A DNA stretch of 64,000 nucleotides from Mactromeris polynyma (Eukaryota; Mollusca; Bivalvia; Venerida; Mactridae), in assembly GCA_032209605.1 (NCBI GenBank), contig JASFXZ010000018.1:2173904-2237903 (forward strand). The letters run 5' to 3'. The first letter of the stretch is position 1. Each line of letters opens with the position of its first letter. Both the position numbers and the translations under genes were made by a program. The notes below the pieces were generated by a model that did not search any database, was not told the DNA's origin, and saw nothing but the letters and a program-made list of their open reading frames with translations. Positions 28,401 through 36,710 of the stretch are shown piece by piece.

Positions 28401-31400
28401 TCCCCACTTGATCAGTATTGTACTGTGGTGAGTCACTATATCCCCACTGGATCAGTATTGTACTGTGGTGAGTCACTATATCCCCACTGGATCAGTATTG
28501 TACTGTGGTGAGTCACTATATCCCCACTGGATCTGTATTGTACTGTGGTGAGTCACTATATCCCCACTGGATCCGTATTGTACTGTGGTGAGTCACTATA
28601 TACATGTGAGAGGCAGAGAGCAGATCAAAACAGAATAAAAGAACAGCCATTGTACTTCAGAACTCGCATAGGCCTATATTATGAGAGTATAAATATATTT
28701 GCCTCACTATATAGCCAGTCCGTTTGGTGGAAGGGGGATGCTTTAAGTTTAGAAATTACGATTGATCTGTTATAAATCTCGTATATTATTAGTTATACAG
28801 GTTGTTTACAGGGTATATGGGGGAATATAACCTGTGTGTGTGACATATACCAGAGGCGTTAGCCGAGGGTTATATGAATCTAAGAATTAGATCTGTGCAT
28901 TTTTGCTGTTTTTTGGTTCATAATATTGTTTAGAGTGTTTTAGTAATGTATAATATCAGTAATTAAAACGTTTTCCTTTTAAAATATATCGGGAATTACT
29001 TGCTGTAGATAAATATTTTTATTTCACTCACACGTTATATTGCCTAAAAATTAATTGCATTACCCCATAAGGTACCTCAATACACATGGTTAAGCGCGCG
29101 CTTGCACTCAAATTTTATTTTCAAGCGTCGGTGTATACCACGAAACACTCGATGTGGTAATTACGGCACTCGGGAACCTTCAATAACTTTTTTATTTGAC
29201 ATTACTTAGTGCGAATTAACCTCAAATTGAAGCTAGTTTGATACACGTATCGTGGCGTGAAGGATCTAGTATGGTTCCCTGCGTACTAACTTACGTGAAA
29301 GGGGAAGGAACTCCAGGCTATAAAAAGATCACGACAATTTATCATCTAATAAACTACTAGTATACCACAACAGCCATTCTCAATGAAACTGCAAAATTGC
29401 CTAGAGTTAAAGTCAAAACGAAAGTTTCTATTTCGTGATTGTCTACATTTTGTTTCGAATCTGTAATTTGCGGACATTGTTTTATTTATGGCACCATTAA
29501 AATGTCATTATTTTGCAACCTGTGGTCTAGCTAATATAGGTCCCAGCTGTGGCAGTTTGAAGAAGATATAGGTATTATTTTATATGTACAGTACAAACTT
29601 ATACATATACAAGCCTTACAAAATCAAAATTCTGTTAAAATTAACAAAACTCTACCCAGTTTGTATGTAAACGAATGATATAGAATACATGCATACGCAT
29701 ACATATAGGTAACATTTACATGAATAACCTGCCATATGAACATTGTTTGATCCCGCTTACAGTCAAAAACACGTATTTACACTTGCACCTCTTCAAATTC
29801 CTGATGTTTTATGGACTGTTCTTTTCCCGGAGGTCTGTGTGGAGTAAGCATTGTCTTATGTTTGTGGGGTTCCCTTAAGCAACTTGTTCTCTTTTGTTTA
29901 TTATATCTTGTTTCGGTCACATAGGAACTATAGGCATGTGGTTTTTGTGAAGACCAGTGTTAGCAGGGAAACTAATTGTTTGCATGCATCGTAACTAAGG
30001 AAAAGAATACAAGATGCAACAAAAGATATTTTATATTTTGTGTATTTTGAAGTATCTGACATTATCGAACTGAATTTTGCTCAAACCTTAAAAAATCTAT
30101 CGTTTTGATATTAATACTAGCACACATGTAATCTGTTCAATATTTATTGAATCATGTGTGAATAGCAATTGTCAATTTCTAGTTACTTGCAGATATCAAG
30201 AGATAAAAGTTTTCGAGTCGAGCCTCAGCGAAAAGGGAAACGAGGCGCATGAAGGGGAAATGAGTTCGGACGTCATATACCCTGTCAGCGTCGTGTATAT
30301 AGAATCCTATACGCGAGCCTTCAACCAATGAAATTACTGGATTTTTCTTTGCAGTATTATAAATAATTATATATACACATGTATATATATTTATTTTCAT
30401 TTGTTTTGTTTTTATCTTTCTTTAAGGTCGCATGGCGAAATTGGAAACAGCAAACTAAAGTTATCATGGCCATTCAATACTGCTATAGAACACAGAGGTA
30501 TGATATACGTATGAATGTTAGGCTTGACTTTGGGTGTGCGAAACATTCAGTTGGTACTCAATAATACTAAAATGATCAATATAAATGCATAAACAACGAT
30601 AACTTTCACCAAACCTCGATACTCTACAGCACTACATCTCCAGCACAAATTATAATACAAGTCAACTTTGAAATCCAATATAAAAATGTCATTTATATTG
30701 TGTATTAATTGACCTCTTAAGAATGAGAGAGATAACGGACTTACCATTGAGAATCGTCCATTTAACTGGATCTAGATACTACAACGGAAAGGTTGGTTTT
30801 TACGCAGCCGTTTGACATACATAATTCTGTTTTATTATCATGATTATGCAAATTGGCAAATGAAGTCCCTTTAGCTTGATGACCAATATAACATGTAATA
30901 AGTAGCCCCGTCTACTCCATATCGTATAACTCGGCCTTATATTGCTATAGTAACCAATGTATATGTCGGCCTTATATTGCTATGGTAACCATGCATATGT
31001 CGGCCTTATATTGCTAGAGTAACCAATGTATATGTCGGCCTTATATTGCTATGGTAACCATGTATATGTCGGCATTATATTGCTAGAGTAACCAATGTAC
31101 ATATGTCGGCCTTATATTGCTATACATGTAGTTACCAATGTTTTGATGGCCCAGTTACAAAAAACATTTAATATTGGTTTTCAGTTTGCAATTAAAAAAA
31201 GCACATTTATACACAGTTCATATACAGAACGATGTGCTAGGTCACGGTCCGTGGCTAGGTGAACAAGTCATTTAATGTATTACAATATTGGTCAGGTGAG
31301 AATAATACACACTTTCCCAAGCAACGCCATGGAAAGTATCACATTTATTCGATGGTTGAAAAAATCGCATGCTTAAAGATTAAACGGTTCGTTCTCAGTT

Positions 31401-34400
31401 GTATTTTTGAAAGTTGGTAATTCCAGGTGGCCGAGCATCTAAGTGATGCAGCGTGCTATGTGTCACGTGGTATGTTCTATTTTTAGATTTTGATGAATGT
31501 ACAGAACAAAATGGCGAACATTCAGACTGTGACAGTACTGCTTGGTGTCTAAATACGCGGGTATCGTACATGTGTTCGTGTAGTTACGAGTACCAGGACT
31601 GGTCACCTGACAATGCCCGGAGACCAGGAAGAATATGCGTCAGTGAGTATATACAATGACAATGGTATTCATGTGTGATTATACAAACATACAAGCACAA
31701 ACATATACTGGATCTACTTTGGAAAGAGGGTATAAATCTACATGTGTATATAAATGAAACTGTTTAATCGATACTTGTTATTGTTTTTACTTATTGATTT
31801 ATTTTCTTGAACATTTCCATGTTTATATCTTCTTTTGCTTTTGAGACGGTTGTGCCCTTTGTACGCTACATTTTCCATATTTCATTTCTTAACAATGAAC
31901 AGTACATAAAGCCACAACCAACTACAGTGTTACTCAAATCGGTTTGGTTTCAATCAACAGCTATTTTAGAACCCTCTTATATACATGAATACAATCTTTA
32001 GCAGTACGCCATAGGAAGTATAACTCAAATTCGCTATTGCTTTCATTGTTGTGTTTACCTAAATATCGATTATAGGAGTGTTTTATACAACCTATTCATC
32101 CGTGCATAATTGAAAAAATGATTTAAACAACCTTCCCACCCTATACCCAATATAATGGATAAATCGATAATGAAAGCCTTATCGAATTGGGCTTATACAT
32201 CAGTCAATGCACAAGGCATGCAGATATAGTGTGTGTACACATTGCTGCCATTGTTCGGGGATCATTTTGGTTGCTAACAATTAAAATGTTCAATTATCTT
32301 TCAGTTCCGCCGGATGTAACCACAGACAGTCTAAGGTAAGACATTAAACTGTCTGCTAACCTAAAACAATGGATTCTCATTTTCTTCTTGCTCAAATACA
32401 GCAAATCAAAATAACATTGAAAAAACCTGAACATATCTCAAGCGGTGTATAGTGTAGGATAAGTAGCTTCACTTTATAACAAAGTGTCTCCGTGCAATGG
32501 TGTGTCGTCCAATCACAGATCCAGAATGCTATGTATTGAAAATGTTATTCAACCGTTGGGGTAGGAGAGCGTGGAGTGGTCAGGTTACGTGAGGGGGTAT
32601 TGTCACCCTCTTGGAAATTACTACCTTATTTATATGCATAAATGGTGGTACTTTGGTCCGCACAAAGCACGTGTTCTATGAACGATTAATGAGTGTAGGT
32701 ATATGCTAAGTTTTAAATGGCTGAATAAAAGTAAACGGTGTTTCTCTTTTCAGTTGTTCAAACGGGAAATGTGAAAATCAGTGGGAATGTAAGTATCTAA
32801 GTGTAACCAATCACATACGGTTGATTGATACATTATAAATACAACAAACACAATTGTAATAAGTAAGTGCACTGTTGCTAGCTAAAGTAACGTTAAATTG
32901 ATATACATTCTTGTATTTAAAAATATAAACTGTCAGAATTCTCTGGATTCCACAAAAATCACCCTTGCTTCTTGAAGGAGATACTGTCACAACCCCTTTT
33001 CAGATAGCTGACGAGGGTCCTGGTGCACACCCAGTTAATACTTACGGATATAACATCATCTAGGTTTTAAGTGGAATGTGAACTAGGTCTTCAAATTGTG
33101 AGTCTGAGACTTAGCACTAGAGACACTGGTATGACCTTGTATATATGGTGTATGTGAGTCTGAGACCTAGCACTAGAGACACTGGTATGATCCTGTATAT
33201 ATGGTGTATGTGAGCTCTGAGTAAGACCTTGACCTGGAATCATCAGTGCTGAAAGTGGCACTCCTTTTATCATTACAATGAGGCGAATATTGGTGTCACA
33301 TATTATAACTACCATTCAAAGCATTATAAAGATGAGGGGCAACATAACCTTTGATCATATCATACGACATTGACATTGATTCTACGAGGTTCAGAGTTGT
33401 ACAAACATTGTGTGATAAAAACATTTTTGTAAATTAAATCACACTGCGTTATAATAAAAAATTATTCAAGATTGTTTCAATTCATCGTTTAATCCCTCTG
33501 CTTTTGTGTTTGTTTTCATCTGGTTTTACGCCGTTTTTCAACAATGTTTCAGTCATATACGGCGGCCATGCAGTTGACTTAACCAGTTTTCCTGGAATTA
33601 ATGATCAACCAGTACTAACTTGCTTTTCCACAAGCAAGTTTGACACTTCTCCGCATGTGGAGGTCATGTGTCCTTAGCCTATGTCACGGAAGAACATAAC
33701 CTGCCCAACTCGGAAATCAAACCTGGATCTGCCTGGTGACAGTCTAGCGTTCGATTGAGCTTGCGGGTGGACTTAAGCGTCTGTGTCAACACAATGTGAA
33801 ATTGTACAGTAATGTTGACTTTGTGTTTGTTAAATTCATTCATAGTTGATAGTTTCGTTCTGTTTATTTCCAGATATCAGTTTGGCGTTGGCTGGATTTG
33901 GTTTTGTATTATTTACTCTTATTGGTTATGAGATATACGCTAGAAAAAAGAAACTTGAAAAGAGGTAAACACAAATGATTTATCTTCATATAAAATGATT
34001 AACCTTGTTTCACCTTCAGAACGAAGTATCTCGTATACCTGTGTAAGGCAGTCCACTCGTGGGCAACCAATCTCTTCAGTACACATATTTTGTAGCGGTT
34101 TTAACATAGACGTAGTGTGAACCTGGTCGTCATGTCACAATAATAAATATATATGGCGCTGAAAAATAATCATATTGAATCAAGATTCGTTAGTGACTTA
34201 GATAAATCACTTGAGAGTTATGAGAAATGATGAAACGATTGTTATCCCTGCCACAGCCATCATCTCTTATGTGATAAAGTCTGCTGCACTGCGTATGGAT
34301 CATAACAACTGATTTGATGTTTAATGTAAACAAAACAGTTTTAGCTGAACGTTTTTAATTACATGTACAAATGTATAGGGCCGTAGTTAACTGCAGGAAT

Positions 34401-34880
34401 AAAAATACACAATTAATTGCATAGAACATCGAGGCCCTGCTCCAAGGTACAGATTCCTTTAACATTTTATTTTTCAGTGATATATATTATAAACTACAAA
34501 AAGCAGCGAAGAAAACCAAATTAAAGGAACTGAGAGAAAGAAGAAAAACTATAAGGAAAAGAAAGAAAGAAGAAAAGAAGAGTACAAATAATAAATCTGA
34601 AGATGAAGAGGAAGAAAGATCTCAAATAGAAATGTCAGAACTAGATCCTGAGGTTCCTGATACAACGACACTTACTAATGTAAATGAAACTGTGATTTCT
34701 GAAAATAATGACGTTGAGGATACTTCTATATCTAATGATGATAGTGATACTGTCAAAAGTAATAACGACATACCATCTGTTAGTACAGGTGGAGAAAACA
34801 GCAATACTCTTACTGCTGAATGTGAAACTAATATTGATGAAGTAGATGATAATATTGCCACATTGGAGGACTCTGTGTAA
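4372..34880 (+). CDS. Modular type I membrane receptor (LDLa - ~20 EB/EGF-like modules - SEA-like? - EGF - TM - tail), 3' part, 21 exons
   Basis: Joined exons: 4372-4482, 4706-4819, 5539-5691, 6256-6387, 7966-8097, 9338-9469, 12694-13353, 15976-16776, 17635-17766, 21461-21628, 22059-22196, 24047-24184, 24996-25196, 25694-25866, 26500-26684, 30427-30497, 31487-31642, 32305-32335, 32754-32788, 33874-33964, 34478-34880. All phases agree and the frame stays open for 1385 residues to a TAA. Approximate residues in this fragment: LDLa 1-75, six-cysteine modules 76-1004, cysteine-poor region 1005-1148, EGF 1149-1200, transmembrane helix 1224-1245, cytoplasmic tail to 1385. Such proteins sit at the cell surface and use disulfide-rich modules to bind ligands or matrix; the actual ligand is unknown. 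The first exon seen starts in phase 1, so the signal peptide and 5' exons lie upstream. I do not recognise a named orthologue. The short exons 16, 18 and 19 are the least certain joins. Confidence 0.82.
4706..4819 (+). CDS. Receptor exon 2: LDL-receptor class A repeat
   Basis: A 114-nt exon, phase 1-1, with acceptor ATTTTCAG and donor GTAAGT. It encodes FPCKPPLYSC...VVCIP...DGHMDCPDASDE, a class A repeat with the acidic DGxxDCPDASDE calcium-binding end. Being symmetrical, it fits a module that can be duplicated or shuffled. Confidence 0.85.
5539..5691 (+). CDS. Receptor exon 3: eight-cysteine EB-type module
   Basis: A 153-nt exon, phase 1-1, acceptor ATTTCCAG, donor GTAAGT. It encodes one module with eight cysteines (CGVNNDC, GQCSC, TACVN, TCQC, KKC). 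The eight-cysteine count is that of the EB module family, whereas the following modules have six. Confidence 0.8.
6256..6387 (+). CDS. Receptor exon 4: EB/EGF-like module
   Basis: A 132-nt exon (44 codons), phase 1-1, acceptor CTTATCCAG, donor GTACGC. Six cysteines in the pattern C-x5-C-x8-C-x5-C-x-C-x11-C with a GY turn before the last cysteine, as in EB and EGF-like modules. Confidence 0.8.
6515..7814. repeat. 29-bp minisatellite, about 44 copies
   Basis: Unit AGCTTGATTACACTTCATGA plus CTATATACC. The first copies carry a two-base insertion (CTAGATATACC), so the array has a left edge with a distinct variant. It fills most of receptor intron 4. Confidence 0.95.
7966..8097 (+). CDS. Receptor exon 5: EB/EGF-like module
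   Basis: A 132-nt exon, phase 1-1, acceptor GTGTTTTAG, donor GTAAGT. Six cysteines (DPC, QC, IC, SCSC, TC) with the same spacing as exon 4. Confidence 0.8.
8163..8379. repeat. 31-bp minisatellite, 7 copies
   Basis: Seven copies of a unit containing TCAACCTTTGTTCAATGTCT. Two variants (CTGTAGAGTTG and CTGTAGACTTA) partly alternate. In receptor intron 5. Confidence 0.92.
8697..8985. repeat. 29-bp minisatellite, about 10 copies
   Basis: Unit GTTGTTGGCCAGTGTTTACC plus AAACCATGG, with GGGTTGACC variants at intervals. In receptor intron 5, separate from the 31-bp array. Confidence 0.92.
9338..9469 (+). CDS. Receptor exon 6: EB/EGF-like module
   Basis: A 132-nt exon, phase 1-1, acceptor CATGTTCAG, donor GTGAGT. 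Six cysteines (DTC, DC, LC, ICQC, QC) with a GYYG turn. Confidence 0.8.
9775..11757. repeat. 40-bp minisatellite, about 50 copies
   Basis: Unit CTGTACCTGATTCCAGTAGT plus ATGGTAATAGTTCATACTTT, with few point variants over 2 kb. Each unit contains a 3'-splice-like string (TACCTGATTCCAG). It fills receptor intron 6. Confidence 0.96.
11945..12190 (+). repeat. tRNA-derived SINE-like element
   Basis: A tRNA-like head (GCGGAGTGGATTAGG, then GGGTTCGAACATC) is followed by a body with CTTCCTCCGCCTCAATAACTGG. The body resembles the one at 35443-35690, so both are probably one SINE family. Confidence 0.55.
12565..12665 (-). repeat. tRNA-like SINE fragment
   Basis: Minus-strand B-box GGTTGGTTCGAACCCCG with a degenerate A-box. 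It lies just before the acceptor of receptor exon 7. Confidence 0.4.
12694..13353 (+). CDS. Receptor exon 7: five EB/EGF-like modules in one exon
   Basis: A single 660-nt exon, exactly 5 x 132 nt, phase 1-1, acceptor TTATTTCAG, donor GTAAGT. It encodes five successive 44-residue modules, starting near ILDDC, IGDDC, ILDAC, LEDPC and IGDDTC, each with six cysteines and many potential N-glycosylation sites (NHT, NTT, NNT, NGT). Neighbouring modules are one per exon, so this exon has either lost four introns or expanded internally. Confidence 0.88.
13354..14690 (+). other. Receptor intron 7, left part
   Basis: No supported exon. A minus-strand tRNA-like B-box (GAGTTCGTATCCC) near 13795-13860 suggests a SINE remnant. 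A 121-codon ORF at 14210-14575 is discussed among the rejected items. Confidence 0.4.
14691..15460. repeat. 70-bp minisatellite, 11 nearly identical copies
   Basis: Exact 70-bp period starting at 14691. Units begin ATACTAGGTCACGGTGTCTA and end TAAGGTGAATGTAACG. Only a few differences exist (GTGAGTAAGG versus GTCAGTAAGG), placed in the outer copies, which points to recent homogenisation. In receptor intron 7. Confidence 0.96.
15976..16776 (+). CDS. Receptor exon 8: six EB/EGF-like modules in one exon
   Basis: An 801-nt exon, phase 1-1, acceptor ATTTTCCAG, donor GTAAGG. It encodes six modules in a row, near LCNIDSDC, ACAVDTDC, TCIVDTDC, NCFEDADC, TCQWSNDC and NCVTVFDC. The recurring xDTDCxDAV signature suggests recent duplication from one ancestral module. 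Confidence 0.88.
16777..17634 (+). other. Receptor intron 8
   Basis: No exon seen. It holds a short run of related ATCTCGCC motifs near 16925-16970 and several TGACCC-type repeats near 17400-17560. Neither could be assigned to a known family. Confidence 0.35.
17635..17766 (+). CDS. Receptor exon 9: EB/EGF-like module
   Basis: A 132-nt exon, phase 1-1, acceptor TACTTCAG, donor CCT|GTAAGT. Six cysteines (DPC, DC, VC, TCFC, KC). Its last nine bases and the donor form the start of the 44-bp tandem array that follows. Confidence 0.8.
17758..19431 (+). repeat. 44-bp minisatellite carrying the exon 9 splice donor, about 38 copies
   Basis: The first unit begins inside receptor exon 9: its last nine coding bases GTGTATCCT followed by GTAAGTGTAG and 25 more intron bases. 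The 44-bp unit then repeats about 38 times, nearly every copy keeping CCT|GTAAGT. The true donor is therefore the first of about 38 near-identical 5' splice sites. Confidence 0.95.
19726..21140. repeat. 22-bp minisatellite, about 64 copies
   Basis: Unit CATACTTGCCTTCTGAATAC plus TC, with 21-bp variants (CTTCTAATACTC) at intervals, giving an approximate higher-order pattern. Minus-strand ORFs over it are by-products. It follows the 44-bp array within receptor intron 9. Confidence 0.95.
21461..21628 (+). CDS. Receptor exon 10: divergent EB/EGF-like module
   Basis: A 168-nt exon, phase 1-1, acceptor CTTGTGAAG, donor GTATGG. It has six cysteines but longer loops (EGC, QC, YC, TCVC, DC). The acceptor lacks a strong pyrimidine tract right at the AG, but frame, phase and cysteine spacing all support it. 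Confidence 0.72.
22059..22196 (+). CDS. Receptor exon 11: EB/EGF-like module
   Basis: A 138-nt exon, phase 1-1, acceptor TGCTTTAAG, donor CATG|GTAAGT. Six cysteines (DYC, WC, QC, ACSC, GC). The last 49 bases of this exon and the donor are the founding copy of a 61-bp array of 24 copies. Confidence 0.78.
22148..23616 (+). repeat. 61-bp minisatellite carrying the exon 11 end and donor, 24 copies
   Basis: The first unit is the last 49 bases of receptor exon 11 (from TGCAGAACGTCG to ATTCATG) plus 12 intron bases beginning GTAAGTATATAC. It repeats 24 times with one to three differences per copy (CTGCAG or CTGGAG, TTGCATT or TTGTATT). Each copy keeps CATG|GTAAGT. Confidence 0.96.
23745..23790 (-). 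repeat. SINE 3'-tail fragment
   Basis: On the minus strand the stretch ends in GAAACGCGGCGTTAAACC, like the tail of the SINE at 33500-33765. This tail type is common in molluscan SINEs. Confidence 0.4.
24047..24184 (+). CDS. Receptor exon 12: EB/EGF-like module
   Basis: A 138-nt exon, phase 1-1, acceptor CTATTTATAG, donor GTAAGT. Six cysteines (DFC, HC, LC, TCQC, DC). Confidence 0.8.
24424..24968. repeat. 17-bp minisatellite with a 34-bp higher-order part, about 32 units
   Basis: Unit TTCTTTATATCCAAGTG. From about 24720 on it alternates with the variant TTCTTTACATTCAACTG, forming 34-bp dimers. It ends 27 bp before the acceptor of receptor exon 13. Confidence 0.93.
24996..25196 (+). CDS. Receptor exon 13: divergent EB/EGF-like module with uncertain donor
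   Basis: Acceptor TTATTTCCAG, phase 1. Six cysteines (RQC, PC, RC, RCLC, LC) with a GYA turn. The end is uncertain: the best phase-1 border is either CAAG|GCATAT (a GC donor, exon end 25196) or TATC|GTACAA (a weak GT donor, exon end 25205). Both keep the downstream frame and differ by three codons. Confidence 0.72.
25694..25866 (+). CDS. Receptor exon 14: cysteine-poor stalk region
   Basis: A 173-nt exon from phase 1 to phase 0, acceptor CTGTTTTCAG, donor GGG|GTAACT. It encodes about 58 residues with only two cysteines and no module I can name. The phase-0 end matches the phase-0 start of the next exon, which is good support for the border. Confidence 0.65.
26500..26684 (+). CDS. Receptor exon 15: possible SEA-like region
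   Basis: A 185-nt exon, phase 0 to phase 2, acceptor TTTTTTTCAG, donor ATAAG|GTATAC. The peptide has a hydrophobic strand (MTVGILVYLAAEY) followed by an amphipathic helix (NETEVEDEMINSLI), an order seen in SEA-type folds just before EGF domains. The assignment to SEA is inference only. The exon end is repeated about 20 times in the following intron. Confidence 0.6.
26665..27845 (+). repeat. 40- to 57-bp AT-rich minisatellite carrying the exon 15 end and donor, about 21 copies
   Basis: The unit contains ATGATAAACAGACTTATAAG|GTATAC, that is the last 20 bases of receptor exon 15 (one base different) plus its donor. Early units are 57 bp, later ones shorter through changes in the AT-rich part. 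Each unit also holds an inverted repeat, GTTTATCA-AA-TGATAAAC. Confidence 0.94.
27870..28600. repeat. 40-bp minisatellite, about 18 copies
   Basis: Unit GTGAGTCACTATATCCCCAC plus TGGATCAGTGTTGTACTGTG. Each unit contains the donor-like string TGTG|GTGAGT. It follows directly on the exon 15 donor array in receptor intron 15. Confidence 0.94.
28601..30426 (+). other. Receptor intron 15, unique part
   Basis: No exon was seen. A short segment near 29825-29895 (GGTCTGTGTGGAGTAAGCAT) matches the dispersed repeat found at 49690-49775. Confidence 0.4.
30427..30497 (+). CDS. Receptor exon 16: short joining exon
   Basis: A 71-nt exon, phase 2 to phase 1, acceptor TTTCTTTAAG, donor GTATGA. It encodes about 24 residues (GNSKLKLSWPFNTAIEH). 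Chosen because it is the open segment that bridges exon 15 (phase 2) to the EGF exon (phase 1). The donor is weak, so this join needs RNA support. Confidence 0.5.
30931..31133. repeat. 34-36-bp minisatellite, 6 copies
   Basis: Unit TCGGCCTTATATTGCTATGG plus TAACCATGTATATG, imperfect. In receptor intron 16. Confidence 0.88.
31487..31642 (+). CDS. Receptor exon 17: calcium-binding-type EGF domain
   Basis: A 156-nt exon, phase 1-1, acceptor TATTTTTAG, donor GTGAGT. It starts with DFDEC, the hallmark of calcium-binding EGF domains, and continues through six cysteines (EC, DC, WC, MCSC, IC). Confidence 0.85.
32305..32335 (+). CDS. Receptor exon 18: 31-nt micro-exon
   Basis: A 31-nt exon, phase 1 to phase 2, with good borders (ATCTTTCAG and AAG|GTAAGA). 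It encodes IPPDVTTDSL, a short Pro/Thr linker. Support is the phase match with both neighbours. Confidence 0.55.
32754..32788 (+). CDS. Receptor exon 19: 35-nt micro-exon
   Basis: A 35-nt exon, phase 2 to phase 1, acceptor CTCTTTTCAG, donor GTAAGT. It encodes CSNGKCENQWE, the juxtamembrane segment with one cysteine pair. Confidence 0.6.
33098..33209. repeat. 60-bp tandem duplication, 2 copies
   Basis: Two copies of a unit starting GTGAGTCTGAGACYTAGCAC, almost identical. In receptor intron 19. Confidence 0.8.
33500..33765 (-). repeat. tRNA-derived SINE with molluscan-type tail
   Basis: Read on the minus strand: a tRNA-like head (AGCTCAATCGAACGC, then CCAGGTTTGATTTCC), a body, and a tail with ACTGAAACATTGTTGAAAAA followed by CGGCGTAAAACCAGATG. 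The CGGCGTTAAACC-type tail is a feature I associate with bivalve and gastropod SINEs. In receptor intron 19, just before the transmembrane exon. Confidence 0.65.
33874..33964 (+). CDS. Receptor exon 20: transmembrane helix
   Basis: A 91-nt exon, phase 1 to phase 2, acceptor TTATTTCCAG, donor GTAAAC. It encodes ISLALAGFGFVLFTLIGY followed by ARKKKLEK: a hydrophobic helix of about 20 residues with a basic stop-transfer sequence, so the C terminus is cytoplasmic. Confidence 0.8.
34478..34880 (+). CDS. Receptor exon 21: cytoplasmic tail and stop
   Basis: The final 403-nt coding exon, phase 2 in, acceptor ATTTTTCAG. About 134 residues: a strongly basic, probably helical stretch (KLKELRERRKTIRKRKKEEK) and then an acidic, Ser/Thr/Asn/Asp-rich disordered tail. 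No kinase or adaptor motif was recognised. Ends in TAA at 34878-34880. Confidence 0.82.
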
Positions 34881-35442
34881 CACATGCGGATGCAGTATTA
34901 GTGGATAGGGTATAAGTATCCAGCATAGTGATAGGGTACGCTCATTCACGAGTCCCACATTCAGAAGAGATGCGTGCCATCACTGGTACAGCAGGTAGAT
35001 ATGTGCACTGAGAAGATGAGGATTCAGACGATGTGCTGGTGTCCTGGTGCAAGATTCAGTGCTTCGTATGACAAGTACACATGATCGCTGTTTTCAATTG
35101 ATACCGTAAAGCCGTCGTTCACGCAGCTAGGATAGCTTGCAATACGTATGAATCGATGGTCGTAGATGAATGGTCACCATTATGTTCTACTTTCTGCGGC
35201 AGTAATCAGTGTATAGTGTGTTTAATGTATGCGCATTGAGTTATCATATAACAAGAGCCAGTTACTGTTGATGACGATGCAACGTTAGTATATATAAAAA
35301 AATATTTGGGGTCAAACAGTTTTTAATAGATAAATACAGTATGTATTGTATGGGGTTGTCGTTTCCATATGTCACAACACAAACGTTGCCGATTCTCATG
35401 GTTTATAATCAACATGTCCAGCCCATAGGTAGTATAGAACAG

Positions 35443-35690
35443 GGACCTCCGTGGATGAGTGGTTATAGTGGCTGACTTCAAATCTCACTCGGTATGTAGA
35501 ATTTGTATTTGAGGAAGCTATCCAGCTGGCTTACAAAATGTAATTCTACCCAGGTGCTCACCAATCTCCAAAATAATGTTAGAATGAGCTGATTGGGTCA
35601 TCATCCACCCTAATAGCTGGAAAGGTCGTTACATGACCCTGGATGTTTAAATGACGTAAAGCCCTATAACAGAAACACAAATACACAGTT
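35443..35690 (+). repeat. tRNA-derived SINE-like element
   Basis: Head with GTGGATGAGTGGTTATAGTG and a serine/leucine-like arm, body with CACCCTAATAGCTGGAAAGG, tail with ATGACGTAAAGCCCTATAAC. Related to the element at 11945-12190. Confidence 0.6.
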
Positions 35691-36131
35691 TGCCGTAAGA
35701 AATGTAGAACATCACAATGCGCATATTGTGGCAAAATCATAATCGGTAGTAATGTTAAACTTTATTGTTCACCCCGGTGATTTAGTGAGCCTAATATATC
35801 TTGTACTGAATACTGCATGACCACAGAAGATTGTCATGAGTTCTCTCCCTTCTAGAGTGCATATACTATAGAAGAGATAAAGGGTGAGAACTCTCGAAGG
35901 AATAAAGGGAGATAACTGGTGACAATCTCATGTATACATGACATTTAGATGTTGTCAAATTGATGACACGCATCAGGTCATTGTTATATGACTGCAGTGT
36001 TTGTTCAAATGTTGTTCTTAGTATTACCACGAATGATTCCAATGTTTTAAAATTTCTACATGTATTGTCACGGACAAACATCGATTTGTCATATTCCATT
36101 ATATTACATACATTAAGTACTCATTTATTTA

Positions 36132-36250
36132 TGTATTCACATTACTAACTAGATGGCATGTTGTGTTTGTGTATTCACATAACTAACTAGATGGCATGTT
36201 GTGTTTGTGTATTCACAACTAACTAGATGGCATGTTGTGTTCATGTATTT
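36132..36250. repeat. 36-bp tandem repeat, about 3 copies
   Basis: Units contain ACTAACTAGATGGCATGTTG TGTTTGTG, the third with a small deletion. Confidence 0.8.
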
Positions 36251-36311
36251 TGATGATATTATACAATGAACTTTTACCATATAAAACATACATGTATGTA
36301 ATTATCGGTTA

Positions 36312-36317
36312 AATAAA
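36312..36317 (+). terminator. Candidate polyadenylation signal for the receptor gene
   Basis: AATAAA about 1.4 kb after the receptor stop codon. No nearer canonical hexamer was noticed, which would imply a long 3' UTR. Weak support without transcript ends. Confidence 0.3.
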
Positions 36318-36710
36318 TTTAAATTATGATTAATTTTTATTTCTCAACTCTTTATTCCCCTGTAGTAGAGTATATTGCACAGAGTATATACGTATACGCC
36401 ATTTGTCAGAAAATCAAAGAAAAGGAAAACAAATCAAACATTGTAACCTTGATATAAACGGTATAAAATGCACAGGGTTGTTATATAAGTGTATGAAAAG
36501 ACAAACAAGAAATGACACTATATAAGCATAATTGAATATGAACGTATTAAATATATCGGGAAAACAGTACAGGATACACTGTATAATCTAACATGCTCTA
36601 CTGTTTGACATTATCCCATTAGGCCAATGGTTTAAAGGTGTATGTATCTCCTCGCGCGACCAATGCTGTTGAATGTTGGTAGGTTGGCAGGGAAAACATT
36701 TTTATGCAAT

